A DNA stretch of 15,798 bases from CAIUGU01 sp031398625. GTDB lineage: Bacteria > Pseudomonadota > Gammaproteobacteria > Steroidobacterales > Steroidobacteraceae. The DNA is taken from contig JANNNQ010000094.1 of NCBI GenBank assembly GCA_031398625.1, positions 1-15,798 of the forward strand. The letters are read 5' to 3'. The position numbers and the translations under genes are program-made. How positions within the stretch are numbered: position 1 is the stretch's first letter; the number at the start of each line of letters is the position of its first letter. A model generated the notes under the pieces. The model was not told the DNA's origin and searched no databases. It saw only the letters and a program-made list of their open reading frames with translations. Shown here one piece after another: positions 1 to 7,831 of this stretch.

Positions 1-104
1 GAAGGTCCTCACCACGATGCTGCCTCAGATTTGAGTGAAAAATGACCAATTTCTACCCACTCGTTTCCACGAAGACCCAAAAAATAGATCCGGCACATTT
101 CTTC

Positions 105-2419
<2,315 letters not shown>

Positions 2420-2590
2420 GGGATTTCAGCCCAAGACGCGATCTCCGCGGAAGACAGCTGCGCGATTTAATTGAGTAGAGATATTCAATACGCTGAGCAA
2501 ACGAGCAGCCTGCACGAACGGACCGTGGCGTCCCATGCTGGGCTTATATGCTCGTATGCCGGCACATCCCGCCTCCAAAAATCCACACCC

Positions 2591-2610
2591 GGCGTTTCCG
2601 CGGAAACGCC
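2591..2610. repeat. 20-bp perfect palindrome
   Basis: GGCGTTTCCG is followed directly by its exact reverse complement CGGAAACGCC, with no spacer. No T-run follows on either strand, so it does not look like an intrinsic terminator. A binding site for a dimeric protein, or a recombination or replication remnant, is possible. Nothing in the sequence decides between these. Confidence 0.75.
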
Positions 2611-2639
2611 TCGTAACTCATTGATTCACTGCTAGCGAT

Positions 2640-2657
2640 CTCGGCTTCCCAGCCGAG
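2640..2657. repeat. 7-bp hairpin CTCGGCT-TCCC-AGCCGAG
   Basis: Perfect 7-bp arms are separated by four bases. It superficially resembles the anticodon arm of a tRNA-Gly(CCC), but no acceptor stem, D-arm or T-arm is present. Function unknown. Confidence 0.5.
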
Positions 2658-2727
2658 CAGCCATTTCTCGATCAATACACCGCAAATCCGCCTCGCCGTC
2701 TTGTTGTCGCGCCTGGAAAATCCGCCC

Positions 2728-2752
2728 GTCCCGGCGCTTCGGGACCTTAATC
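2728..2752 (+). terminator. Weak terminator-like hairpin upstream of brnT
   Basis: GTCCCG and CGGGAC form a 6-bp GC-rich stem around GCGCTT and are followed by CTTAATCTTT, a loose T-rich tail. It could end transcription arriving from the hsdR side just before the brnT promoter region. The stem is short and the tail is not a clean T-run, so the call is tentative. Confidence 0.3.
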
Positions 2753-2755
2753 TTT

Positions 2756-2774
2756 GTATTGACCATGTAAATAC
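2756..2774 (+). promoter_or_regulatory. Possible brnTA promoter/operator dyad
   Basis: GTATT and AATAC form a dyad around a nine-base spacer 15 bp ahead of the brnT start. The segment is AT-rich compared with its surroundings (TAAATA at 2768-2773). BrnTA operons are known to be repressed by BrnA or the BrnTA complex at a site overlapping the promoter, and this dyad is in the right place for that. The -35 and -10 boxes are not clear enough to assign. Confidence 0.35.
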
Positions 2775-2775
2775 T

Positions 2776-2781
2776 CGGAGG
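2776..2781 (+). promoter_or_regulatory. Ribosome binding site of brnT
   Basis: CGGAGG lies 7 nt before the ATG at 2789 and supports that start over the longer frame that begins at 2701. Confidence 0.7.
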
Positions 2782-2788
2782 CACGCTC

Positions 2789-3082
2789 ATGGACGAGCGG
2801 CATCAGATAGGCGGCACGGATTTCGTCTGGAATTCAGAGAAGGCAAAGACGACCTGGAAGACGCGGCGCATTCGTTTCAGGGACGCCGCAACAGTCTTCC
2901 AAGACCCGCTGTTTGTCCTGTTCGAAGCCGATAGGAACGCGGAGCAGCGGGACGCTGCGATTGGGTTCGACCGCCTCGGCCGGCTGCTCATGGTGGTGCA
3001 CGTCGAATTCGAAGGCGATGCAATCCGGATTATTTCCGCCCGACTCGCGGAACGACACGAGGAAGCTCTCTATGCTCGATGA
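2789..3082 (+). CDS. brnT: BrnT-family toxin of a type II toxin-antitoxin system
   Basis: This is a 97-residue protein of the BrnT family, RelE-fold ribonuclease toxins that block translation when free of BrnA. Visible family features are the opening FVWNSEKAKTTW (residues 12-23), DAATVFQDPLFVLF (32-45), the central GRLLMVVHVEF (64-74) and the C-terminal signature IRIISARLA (79-87) with the conserved arginines. Length is normal for the family. The usual KHGVSFEEA turn is replaced by RRIRFRDAA, a departure near the start of the helix before the DP motif. The gene has its own ribosome binding site and overlaps the downstream antitoxin by 11 bp, the usual toxin-first order of brnTA. Expression is likely autorepressed through the dyad upstream. 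Function is assigned by family; whether the toxin is active cannot be told. Confidence 0.88.
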   Translation: MDERHQIGGTDFVWNSEKAKTTWKTRRIRFRDAATVFQDPLFVLFEADRNAEQRDAAIGFDRLGRLLMVVHVEFEGDAIRIISARLAERHEEALYAR

Positions 3083-3584
3083 AACCCTGAAGAAGCGCCT
3101 GAAGAAGGATCGCGCAGTCACTAGCATCACGCTCCGGATTCCGGTGGATGTGGTCGACAGCCTCAAGGCGATTGCTCCCCGCAAAGGTTTCAGCGGCTAC
3201 CAGACCCTGCTCAAGTCCTATATCAGCGACGGGCTGCGCCGGGATGAATCCGCGTACGCCCCCGCCACTATCGAGCGACTATCTGCCGCACTCAGGAAGC
3301 ACGGGGTCTCAAAGAAGGTACTCGATGACGCGCTCCGTGATGTATCGTCAAGTCATTCCGCGAAATCGAGCGCTAAACAGACAACTGCGAGAAGCGGCCT
3401 CCAACCTCAAAGGGTGATCATGGCTGCCAAATCGGAAGCTGCACCCGGCCCGAGATTACCCAAGGATCCATTGCTGCGGTTGGCGGACACGGCTCTCCGC
3501 CGGGCCGCTAAGAAGGCTCAGGAGCGCGCATTGGCAACAGGCAGTGCAAAAGCGCGGTCGCCGCGGAAGACTGCCGGGCGATGA
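3072..3584 (+). CDS. brnA: BrnA-like antitoxin with a long basic C-terminal extension
   Basis: This is the partner of BrnT. The start at 3072 overlaps the toxin stop by 11 bp, which points to translational coupling. Residues about 18-58 (SITLRIPVDVVDSLKAIAPR, then GFSGYQTLLKSYISDGLRRD) match the BrnA/CopG-type ribbon-helix-helix DNA-binding region, in which a beta-strand reads DNA and the dimer binds the operator. The protein is 170 residues, while BrnA is usually around 80-110. From about residue 60 it continues with a predicted helical piece (IERLSAALRKHGVSKKVLDD), a Ser/Lys/Thr-rich linker and a Lys/Arg/Ala-rich tail (LRRAAKKAQERALATGSAKA) ending RKTAGR. The tail has no motif I recognise; an extra nucleic-acid contact is an inference from its charge. 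No nonsense mutation or frameshift is evident. Confidence 0.8.
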   Translation: MLDETLKKRLKKDRAVTSITLRIPVDVVDSLKAIAPRKGFSGYQTLLKSYISDGLRRDESAYAPATIERLSAALRKHGVSKKVLDDALRDVSSSHSAKSSAKQTTARSGLQPQRVIMAAKSEAAPGPRLPKDPLLRLADTALRRAAKKAQERALATGSAKARSPRKTAGR

Positions 3585-3739
3585 CATGCGGGTTCCGGAG
3601 CGTCGTATACCGGGGCCGAACCTGCTTGCCATGTAGTTGGTTGACGCCTTGATGACCTCTGGACAGAAGGGCCAAAGGATCGCAACCGGTGCATGATGCT
3701 CAAGGACAGTTGCCGGAAAATGATCGAAGGAAAACCGAG

Positions 3740-4459
3740 ATGAAACCCCTTGATTCCGATCTTTCTGACAACGAGCTCAATGAGCTGGAAGATTTCCTGG
3801 GAAGCCCGGACATCGAGGACAGCTCGATGGACGTATCCGCCCTGGAGGGATTTTTTGCAGCACTGGCCCTCGGACCACGTACGGTCATGCCTTCGGAATG
3901 GATGCCGTGGGTGTGGGACATGCATGACAGGGAAGCGAGCCCTGAATTCGCAAGTCAGGATGATGACTCCCGCATTCTCGGGCTCCTCATGCGCCGCTAT
4001 AACTCCGTCGTCAGCCAGATTCTTGAAGACCCGTCCGCCTTTCAGCCGATCTACGAGCGTGGAGCGCAATGGGGCGCTGCCGAGTGGTGCGAGGGCTTTC
4101 TGTTGGGCATACAGCTCGATCAAAAATCATGGACTCCACTGATGGTTGGTGAGCCAACCTGGTTCGCGCCGTTCATGCGACTCGGTACCGACGAAGGCAT
4201 GCAACTGATCAGGAAGGAGCACGACGCGCTGCGCTGGGTGGACGAGGTAGTGCCATCGTTGCTCAAGATTCACTCCGCGTGGCAAGGACATCCCGCACAA
4301 CGGCACCGCACCGTGACGGGAAGCGGCTTTCCGGTCAGCTCCCGAAACGCGCCTGTGGTTCGTGCCACACCCAAGCTGGGTCGTAACGACCCTTGCCACT
4401 GCGACAGTGGCAAGAAGTACAAGAAGTGCTGCGGATCAGGGCAGTCGGAACTTCACTGA
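3740..4459 (+). CDS. UPF0149 (YgfB/YecA-type) protein with C-terminal SEC-C zinc motif
   Basis: This 239-residue predicted cytoplasmic protein belongs to the UPF0149 family. Visible features are an acidic N-terminus (SDNELNELEDFLGS, 9-22), the family block LEGFFAALALGPRTVMPSEW (35-54), ERGAQWGAAEWCEGFLLGIQ (106-125), and a C-terminal SEC-C motif NDPCHCDSGKKYKKCCG (216-232). The four metal ligands are Cys219, Cys221, Cys230 and Cys231; the second position pair reads CHC rather than the more common CxC-GSG. ATG 3740 is chosen because GAAGGA sits about 8 nt upstream; an in-frame ATG at 3689 would add 17 residues without a better site. SEC-C motifs are known to bind zinc and to mediate contacts with SecB or the ribosome. 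The cellular role of this member is not known. The gene stands alone and converges on fic, with 24 bp between the two stops. Confidence 0.88.
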   Translation: MKPLDSDLSDNELNELEDFLGSPDIEDSSMDVSALEGFFAALALGPRTVMPSEWMPWVWDMHDREASPEFASQDDDSRILGLLMRRYNSVVSQILEDPSAFQPIYERGAQWGAAEWCEGFLLGIQLDQKSWTPLMVGEPTWFAPFMRLGTDEGMQLIRKEHDALRWVDEVVPSLLKIHSAWQGHPAQRHRTVTGSGFPVSSRNAPVVRATPKLGRNDPCHCDSGKKYKKCCGSGQSELH

Positions 4460-4477
4460 CCGGGTGCCACGAAGGAC

Positions 4478-4492
4478 TTTGCATCACCCTGC
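4478..4492 (-). repeat. Copy of the 7678-7837 element's end, overlapping the fic stop
   Basis: On the minus strand this reads CAGGGTGATGCAAA preceded by G, matching 14 bases of both ends of the 160-bp element at 7678-7837. It contributes the last Gly codon and the TGA stop of fic. Only one end is seen here and no second arm is nearby, so it is either a solo relic of the element or an independent copy of a short repeat. Confidence 0.65.
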
Positions 4493-5599
4493 CAGCGCAT
4501 AGCTCGTACTCCTCCCCCCCGCCTCCGCTTTCTTCAGCACTCCGGTCTCGACCAGCTGGTTGATGTCCCGCAAGGCCGTGTCGGGTGAACAGTCGGCAAT
4601 CGCGGCCCACTTGGCCGTGGTCAACTTGCCTTCGAAGCCATCAAGAAGTCGGTTGAGCAGCTTTACCTGGCGTTCATTCAGCGGCGTGCCGGCCCACCTT
4701 TGCCAGAAACGGGACTTGGCGAGGACCGAGTCGATGGCGCGATGGGCCTCTTCCAGCGCTTGCTGGAGCGTCGTGAGGAACCACGCCAGCCACTCGGTGA
4801 CGTCCAGCGTTCCTTTCTGGGTGCGCTCGAGGATTTCGTAGTACGCCTTGCGCTCGCGCTGGATCTGCGCGGACAGGCTATAGAAGCGCTGCGGGCTGCC
4901 ATCTGCTCGGACCAGCAGCAGATCGCCAATGGCCCGAGCGATACGACCATTGCCGTCGTCGAACGGATGCAGCGTGACGAACCACAGATGTGCGAGCCCC
5001 GCCTTGAGCAGCAGCGGGTCGCGATCATCGCCGTTCATCCACCTGATGAATCGCTCCATCTCCGCCTGCAGCCGATCGGCCGGGGGCGCCTCGAAATGGA
5101 CCTTCTGCCGTCCCACCGGGCCTGAGACCACCTGCATCGGGCCGCTGGCGTCGTTGCGTAACGCCCCGACGCGGAGGGGAACGATCCGATCTGGTCCACC
5201 CGGGAAGAGCGCGGCATGCCATCTGAACAGCCGCTCAAGGGTCAGGTCGGCCGTGCTGTGGGAGGCTGCATCCAGCACCATCTCCACGACGCCCTCGACA
5301 TCGCGATCGACCGGAGCCAGCGCCCCGATATCAACGCCAAGACGGCGGGCGATGGACGAACGAACCGAATCCGGATCGAGCTGCTCGCCTTCGATCTCGC
5401 TGGTCTTGATGACGTCTTCCGTCATCGCGCCAAGATTCGCCTGGTCCCGTAATCCGAGTCCCGCGTCCGCCAGCCGGCCAAGCAACAGCCCCTGCGCGAG
5501 GCTCACCTCCGCGAGGAGGCCGGTCAGCGAGGCCAGGTCGTAGCGCCAGGCAGGCCAGTTGCCCGCCTGCCATATGTATGAGTAATCACCGCTTTTCAT
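4484..5599 (-). CDS. fic: Fic-domain protein AMP transferase with DUF4172-like N-terminus and C-terminal winged helix
   Basis: Fic proteins transfer AMP (rarely another nucleotide moiety) from a nucleotide to a hydroxyl side chain of a target protein. The motif HPFDDGNGRIAR is complete (His211 to Arg222), so the enzyme should be active. An inhibitory motif [S/T]xxxE[G/N] is present as TSEIEG (66-71), placing it with class II Fic proteins that are held off by their own N-terminal helix. The N-terminus (YSYIWQAGNWPAWRYD) matches the DUF4172-type region, and the C-terminal 80 residues (NERQVKLLNRLLDGFEGKLT, then TAKWAAIADCSPDTALRDIN) look like a winged helix that may bind DNA. The start is taken at ATG 5599. 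A TTG at 5635 with a GGGGA upstream would add 12 residues. The start codon overlaps the stop of a possible 14-codon leader as ATGA. A repeat element supplies the stop codon. Self-regulation through the dyad at the start is plausible but inferred. Confidence 0.9.
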   Translation of the reverse strand: MKSGDYSYIWQAGNWPAWRYDLASLTGLLAEVSLAQGLLLGRLADAGLGLRDQANLGAMTEDVIKTSEIEGEQLDPDSVRSSIARRLGVDIGALAPVDRDVEGVVEMVLDAASHSTADLTLERLFRWHAALFPGGPDRIVPLRVGALRNDASGPMQVVSGPVGRQKVHFEAPPADRLQAEMERFIRWMNGDDRDPLLLKAGLAHLWFVTLHPFDDGNGRIARAIGDLLLVRADGSPQRFYSLSAQIQRERKAYYEILERTQKGTLDVTEWLAWFLTTLQQALEEAHRAIDSVLAKSRFWQRWAGTPLNERQVKLLNRLLDGFEGKLTTAKWAAIADCSPDTALRDINQLVETGVLKKAEAGGRSTSYALAG

Positions 5600-5640
5600 G
5601 CGGAGATTATGGGCTCCAATCTCCGCAACGGACAAGCCAT
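5596..5640 (-). CDS. Possible 14-codon leader ORF coupled to fic
   Basis: ATG at 5638-5640 opens MACPLRRLEPIISA and ends in a TGA that overlaps the fic ATG as ATGA. This could couple fic translation to a leader. The GGGGA upstream abuts the ATG with almost no spacing, which is poor for initiation, and the same bases could instead serve the TTG start at 5635. It is listed because fic at 5599 has no ribosome binding site of its own. Confidence 0.25.
   Translation of the reverse strand: MACPLRRLEPIISA
5599..5627. promoter_or_regulatory. 10-bp inverted repeat at the fic start
   Basis: TGCGGAGATT (5599-5608) and AATCTCCGCA (5618-5627) are perfect arms around a nine-base spacer. The right end touches the fic start codon. 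As DNA it is a good candidate operator; as RNA the hairpin would hide the start codon region. Either would lower fic expression. Confidence 0.5.
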
Positions 5641-5690
5641 TCCCCGCAGTTTGTGCGGCGAATTTAAGAGGTGCACCGATCTGAAGACGA

Positions 5691-5740
5691 ATTCAATGTT
5701 AAGTAAGTCTCTTAACTTTATGTATTAATTAACTTTACAT
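5691..5740 (-). promoter_or_regulatory. AT-rich putative fic promoter region with direct repeats
   Basis: This segment is strikingly AT-rich within GC-rich surroundings. TTAACTTTA occurs at 5712-5720 and again at 5729-5737, a start-to-start distance of 17 bp. GTTAAG/CTTAAC form a short dyad at 5698-5716, and TTAATTAA lies at 5725-5732. It sits about 95 bp ahead of fic and downstream of the amidohydrolase relic, so it most likely carries the fic promoter. Individual -35/-10 boxes are not clear. Confidence 0.4.
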
Positions 5741-5768
5741 ATCTCCATTGAACTGCCCCTCACGGCGG

Positions 5769-6239
5769 TCAAACACGGGTAACCCCCCTCTGAATCACCA
5801 GCTGGACTGCGTTTAGGGCGTTCACGTCGATCGCTGCCTTCCCTCTCACGAGCACCAGGCCAGCCCGCTTGCCTGGCTCAATTGACCCAATCTCATCCGC
5901 CAGCCCAAGGAAGCGGGCTGCGTTGATCGTCGGCGTGTCGATGATTTCGAGGGGAGTGAGCGCCCTCCCCAGCGTCTTGATCTCATGTTCCATCGGCGTC
6001 TGCTGCGTGCTTTCGCCGCGCACAACGACCGCTCCCCGTTCGATCACCACCCCATGGGACACAATGCGTACGTACCTGATCAGGAGATCTGCTTCATGCC
6101 GCGCTGAAATGGTAGACGTGACGGCGCCCGCCACTGGCGGGCTCGGGTGCTGAACAGGCCTGTAGCCCATGCAACCGGCGACCGTGCCGCCTACCGCGAT
6201 GCAGAGAGCCATTCCTCTCTATCCATGGACGCTCGTCAT
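5769..6239 (-). pseudogene. Amidohydrolase lipoprotein relic with early stop and deleted catalytic core
   Basis: The original gene resembled imidazolonepropionase-like amidohydrolases (COG1228 type). A GGAGGAGG ribosome binding site (6247-6254) precedes ATG 6239, which opens MTSVHG and then hits TAG at 6219-6221; reading resumes in the same frame at ATG 6212. From there the sequence shows a lipoprotein-like signal (ALCIAVGGTVAGC), then the N-terminal strand region ADLLIRYVRIVSHGVVIERG, and within a few residues jumps to the C-terminal end LTPLEIIDTPTINAARFLGL with GSIEPGKRAGLVLV. Such enzymes usually have about 430-480 residues; only 147 remain after the inner ATG. The whole metal-binding barrel core (HxH, the bridging Lys, later His and Asp) is missing from about 5990-6010. 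A residue change in KRADLVL to KRAGLVL also hints at decay. No catalytic function is possible. It lies 90 bp downstream of the DUF4389 gene on the same strand. Confidence 0.8.
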
Positions 6240-6295
6240 CGACTTGCCTCCTCCAGCAGCCTGCCTGCAGGCGAGAACGCCGTCCCCACTCTCGA

Positions 6296-6315
6296 GTTGC
6301 GGAAATCTCCGCAAC
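6296..6315. repeat. 8-bp hairpin between DUF4389 gene and amidohydrolase relic
   Basis: GTTGCGGA and TCCGCAAC pair perfectly around AATC. It follows the DUF4389 stop on the minus strand but has no T-run, so it is not a standard terminator. Fourteen bases, AATCTCCGCAACGG (6304-6317), also occur at 5618-5631 in the dyad before fic. Confidence 0.5.
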
Positions 6316-6329
6316 GGCCACTCAATGGA

Positions 6330-6620
6330 TCAGCCCCGGCTCCAGCTGCTCCAGGGGAAGGGCCTTGCATCCGCGGCACCTGAAAGGAACCTTGCGGTGA
6401 CGGCCAGCCAGTTCGCGATCCCCTCGCCAAACTCGGCCAGGGCTGCATTCCGCTCCCTTGCGAAAACCATCCAGAGGAACTGGACCACTCCGCAGAAGCA
6501 CAGCAGCCAGTGCGCGACGTTGACGAGGATGGCGAGGATCACCATCACGATCCCGTGGGCAATGAGGTTGCGGGGGATGGGCAATCGCGCGGGGATGAAA
6601 GTACCTGAAGATGTTTCCAT
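6330..6620 (-). CDS. DUF4389 small membrane protein
   Basis: This 96-residue protein has two hydrophobic segments: LIAHGIVMVILAILVNVAHW (residues about 19-38), running on into a second stretch, LLCFCGVVQFLWMVF (39-53). A conserved soluble tail follows, with GERN-like RERNAALAEFGEGIANWL and the ending FLSGAADARPFPWSSW. This is the layout of the DUF4389 family, inner-membrane proteins of unknown function of about 100 residues. An AAGGAG site (6626-6631) lies 5 nt before the ATG. The gene follows the aldo/keto reductase stop by 32 bp on the same strand, so both are probably co-transcribed. No catalytic residues are recognisable. Confidence 0.8.
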   Translation of the reverse strand: METSSGTFIPARLPIPRNLIAHGIVMVILAILVNVAHWLLCFCGVVQFLWMVFARERNAALAEFGEGIANWLAVTARFLSGAADARPFPWSSWSRG

Positions 6621-6652
6621 GGAGGCTCCTTGCAGGACATGTTTCGGCAGGG

Positions 6653-7603
6653 TCAGCCGCTGGCATTGTCCAGTTGTGCCATCTGCCCCGAACTCAAGCC
6701 CAGGTTGGCTGCTTTCACCAGGCTGTCCATCTGCTCGAGCGTCGTGGCGCTGGCGATGGGGGCGGGTACTCCCACGCGTGCGATCACCCAGGCCAGCGCC
6801 ACTTCTGCCGGCTTTGCATCCAGGGTCGCTGCAACCTCGTCCAGCGCCGCCAGGATGCGCATGCCCCGTTCGTTGAGATAGCCAGCCACTCCACCACCGC
6901 GCGCACTCTTGCCAAGATCCGCCGCCGAGCGGTACTTCCCGGAGAGGAAGCCTTTCGCGAGGCTGTAGTACGTGATGACGCCGATGTCCTCGCGCACCAT
7001 GAGGTCACGCAACGGCCCCTCGAAGCTGTTGCGCGTGTACAGGTTGTATTCCGGCTGCAGTACGTCATAGCGCGGCAGGTCGTGCGCCTTAGCCACCCGC
7101 AGCGATTCGGCGAACTGCCCCGTATCCAGATTGCACGCCCCAATCGCCCGCACCTTGCCGGCCTTGAGCAGCTTGTCGTACGCGCCCAGCGTTTCCTCGT
7201 AGGGCGTGTCCGGATCCGGCCAGTGGGACAGGTACAGGTCGATGCGATCGGTCTGCAGGCGGCGCAGGGAATGCTCGACTGCCTCGGCAATCCAACTTGC
7301 GGAGAGGTCGCGCTTCGCAGTGCCGGGCTTTGCCCCCGCCTTGGTGATCAGCACCACGCGATCACGGTTCGAGGGCTTCTGCCGGAACCACTTGCCGAGG
7401 AGGGTTTCCGATTCCCCACCCTGGTTACCCGGCGCCCAGGCCGAGTAGACATCGGCCGTATCAATGGCGTTCAGCCCGCCGGCGACAAAGGCATCAAGGA
7501 GCTCGAAGGAGGTTTTCTCATCCGCCGTCCAGCCGAATACATTCCCGCCCAGGACCAGGGGGGCAATGGTCAGGCCGGTCCGGCCAAGGGCGCGCTGTTG
7601 CAT
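6653..7603 (-). CDS. Aldo/keto reductase
   Basis: This 316-residue NAD(P)H-dependent oxidoreductase has the aldo/keto reductase barrel fold. The catalytic tetrad is visible: Asp48 and Tyr53 in DTADVYSAW, Lys88 in LITKAG, and His127 in LYLSHWPDPDTP. The N-terminus RALGRTGLTIAPLVLGGNVF and the coenzyme-site region (GVITYYSLAKGFLSGKYR, then the late SATTLEQM) are typical of the YajO/Tas-like branch acting on aldehydes or ketones. The start at 7603 is set by GGAGG at 7609-7613, 5 nt upstream; an in-frame ATG at 7702 lies inside a hairpin of the repeat element and is unlikely. The natural substrate cannot be read from the sequence. The upstream region is occupied by the inverted-repeat element, which may affect its expression. 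Confidence 0.92.
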   Translation of the reverse strand: MQQRALGRTGLTIAPLVLGGNVFGWTADEKTSFELLDAFVAGGLNAIDTADVYSAWAPGNQGGESETLLGKWFRQKPSNRDRVVLITKAGAKPGTAKRDLSASWIAEAVEHSLRRLQTDRIDLYLSHWPDPDTPYEETLGAYDKLLKAGKVRAIGACNLDTGQFAESLRVAKAHDLPRYDVLQPEYNLYTRNSFEGPLRDLMVREDIGVITYYSLAKGFLSGKYRSAADLGKSARGGGVAGYLNERGMRILAALDEVAATLDAKPAEVALAWVIARVGVPAPIASATTLEQMDSLVKAANLGLSSGQMAQLDNASG

Positions 7604-7677
7604 CGATACCTCCAGTTGGAAGGCGTCGATGGTTGCCGACCGGCAGCCGCCATGCAAGCGGTTGAAAACATTCCTAA

Positions 7678-7709
7678 CAGGGTGATGCAAAACCCATTGC
7701 ATCGCCCTG
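7678..7709 (+). repeat. Hairpin 1 of the element, 13-bp stem
   Basis: CAGGGTGATGCAA (7678-7690) pairs with TTGCATCGCCCTG (7697-7709) around AACCCA. The only imperfect pair is a T-G wobble (7683 with 7704), which would be an A-C mismatch in RNA from the other strand. Confidence 0.7.
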
Positions 7710-7765
7710 ATAGACCGAGTCAGGGACGACTTAGGCTATCGATGAGTACCAATTCAATGATTTCG

Positions 7766-7799
7766 GGAGCCAGTGAAAACCACGCTTTTTGCTGGCTCC
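7766..7799 (+). repeat. Hairpin 2 of the element, 14-bp stem
   Basis: GGAGCCAGTGAAAA (7766-7779) pairs with TTTTTGCTGGCTCC (7786-7799) around CCACGC. Eight outer pairs and four inner A-T pairs are standard; two in the middle are G-T wobbles that fold well only in plus-strand RNA or DNA. Confidence 0.7.
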
Positions 7800-7800
7800 A

Positions 7801-7831
7801 GATGCAAAAGGCATGGATAGCCTTTTGCATC
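7801..7831. repeat. Hairpin 3 of the element, 12-bp perfect stem
   Basis: GATGCAAAAGGC (7801-7812) and GCCTTTTGCATC (7820-7831) are perfect arms around ATGGATA. AAAAGGC on one side and GCCTTTT on the other give it a loose likeness to a bidirectional terminator, so it may end the long minus-strand operon that stops at 7838. The GC part of the stem next to the T-run is only three pairs, which makes that weak. Confidence 0.65.

Larger units (their letters stand above)
2420..2788. other. Gene-free stretch with several inverted repeats
   Basis: This 369-bp stretch between hsdR' and brnT has no convincing coding sequence. The short open frames in it lack ribosome binding sites and family features. 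It holds a 20-bp perfect palindrome (2591-2610), a 7-bp hairpin (2640-2657), a GC-rich hairpin (2728-2745) and the brnT upstream region, all listed separately. I see no tRNA, transposase relic or CRISPR repeat in it. Confidence 0.6.

Noticed and set aside
2640..2657. Possible tRNA-Gly(CCC) anticodon arm
   Set aside because: The loop is one base short and no acceptor stem, D-arm or GGTTCGA-type T-arm lies at the expected distances.
2701..2934. 77-codon plus-strand frame starting at TTG 2701
   Set aside because: It overlaps brnT in another frame, has no ribosome binding site, and contains the terminator-like hairpin and promoter region.
3641..3670. TTGACG as a -35 box for the UPF0149 gene
   Set aside because: No reasonable -10 box follows at 16-18 bp (CAGAAG region).
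4392..4414. 10-bp perfect hairpin CTTGCCACTG/CAGTGGCAAG
   Set aside because: It falls inside the SEC-C coding sequence (PCHCDSGKK), where the codons for that motif explain it; no sign of a regulatory role.
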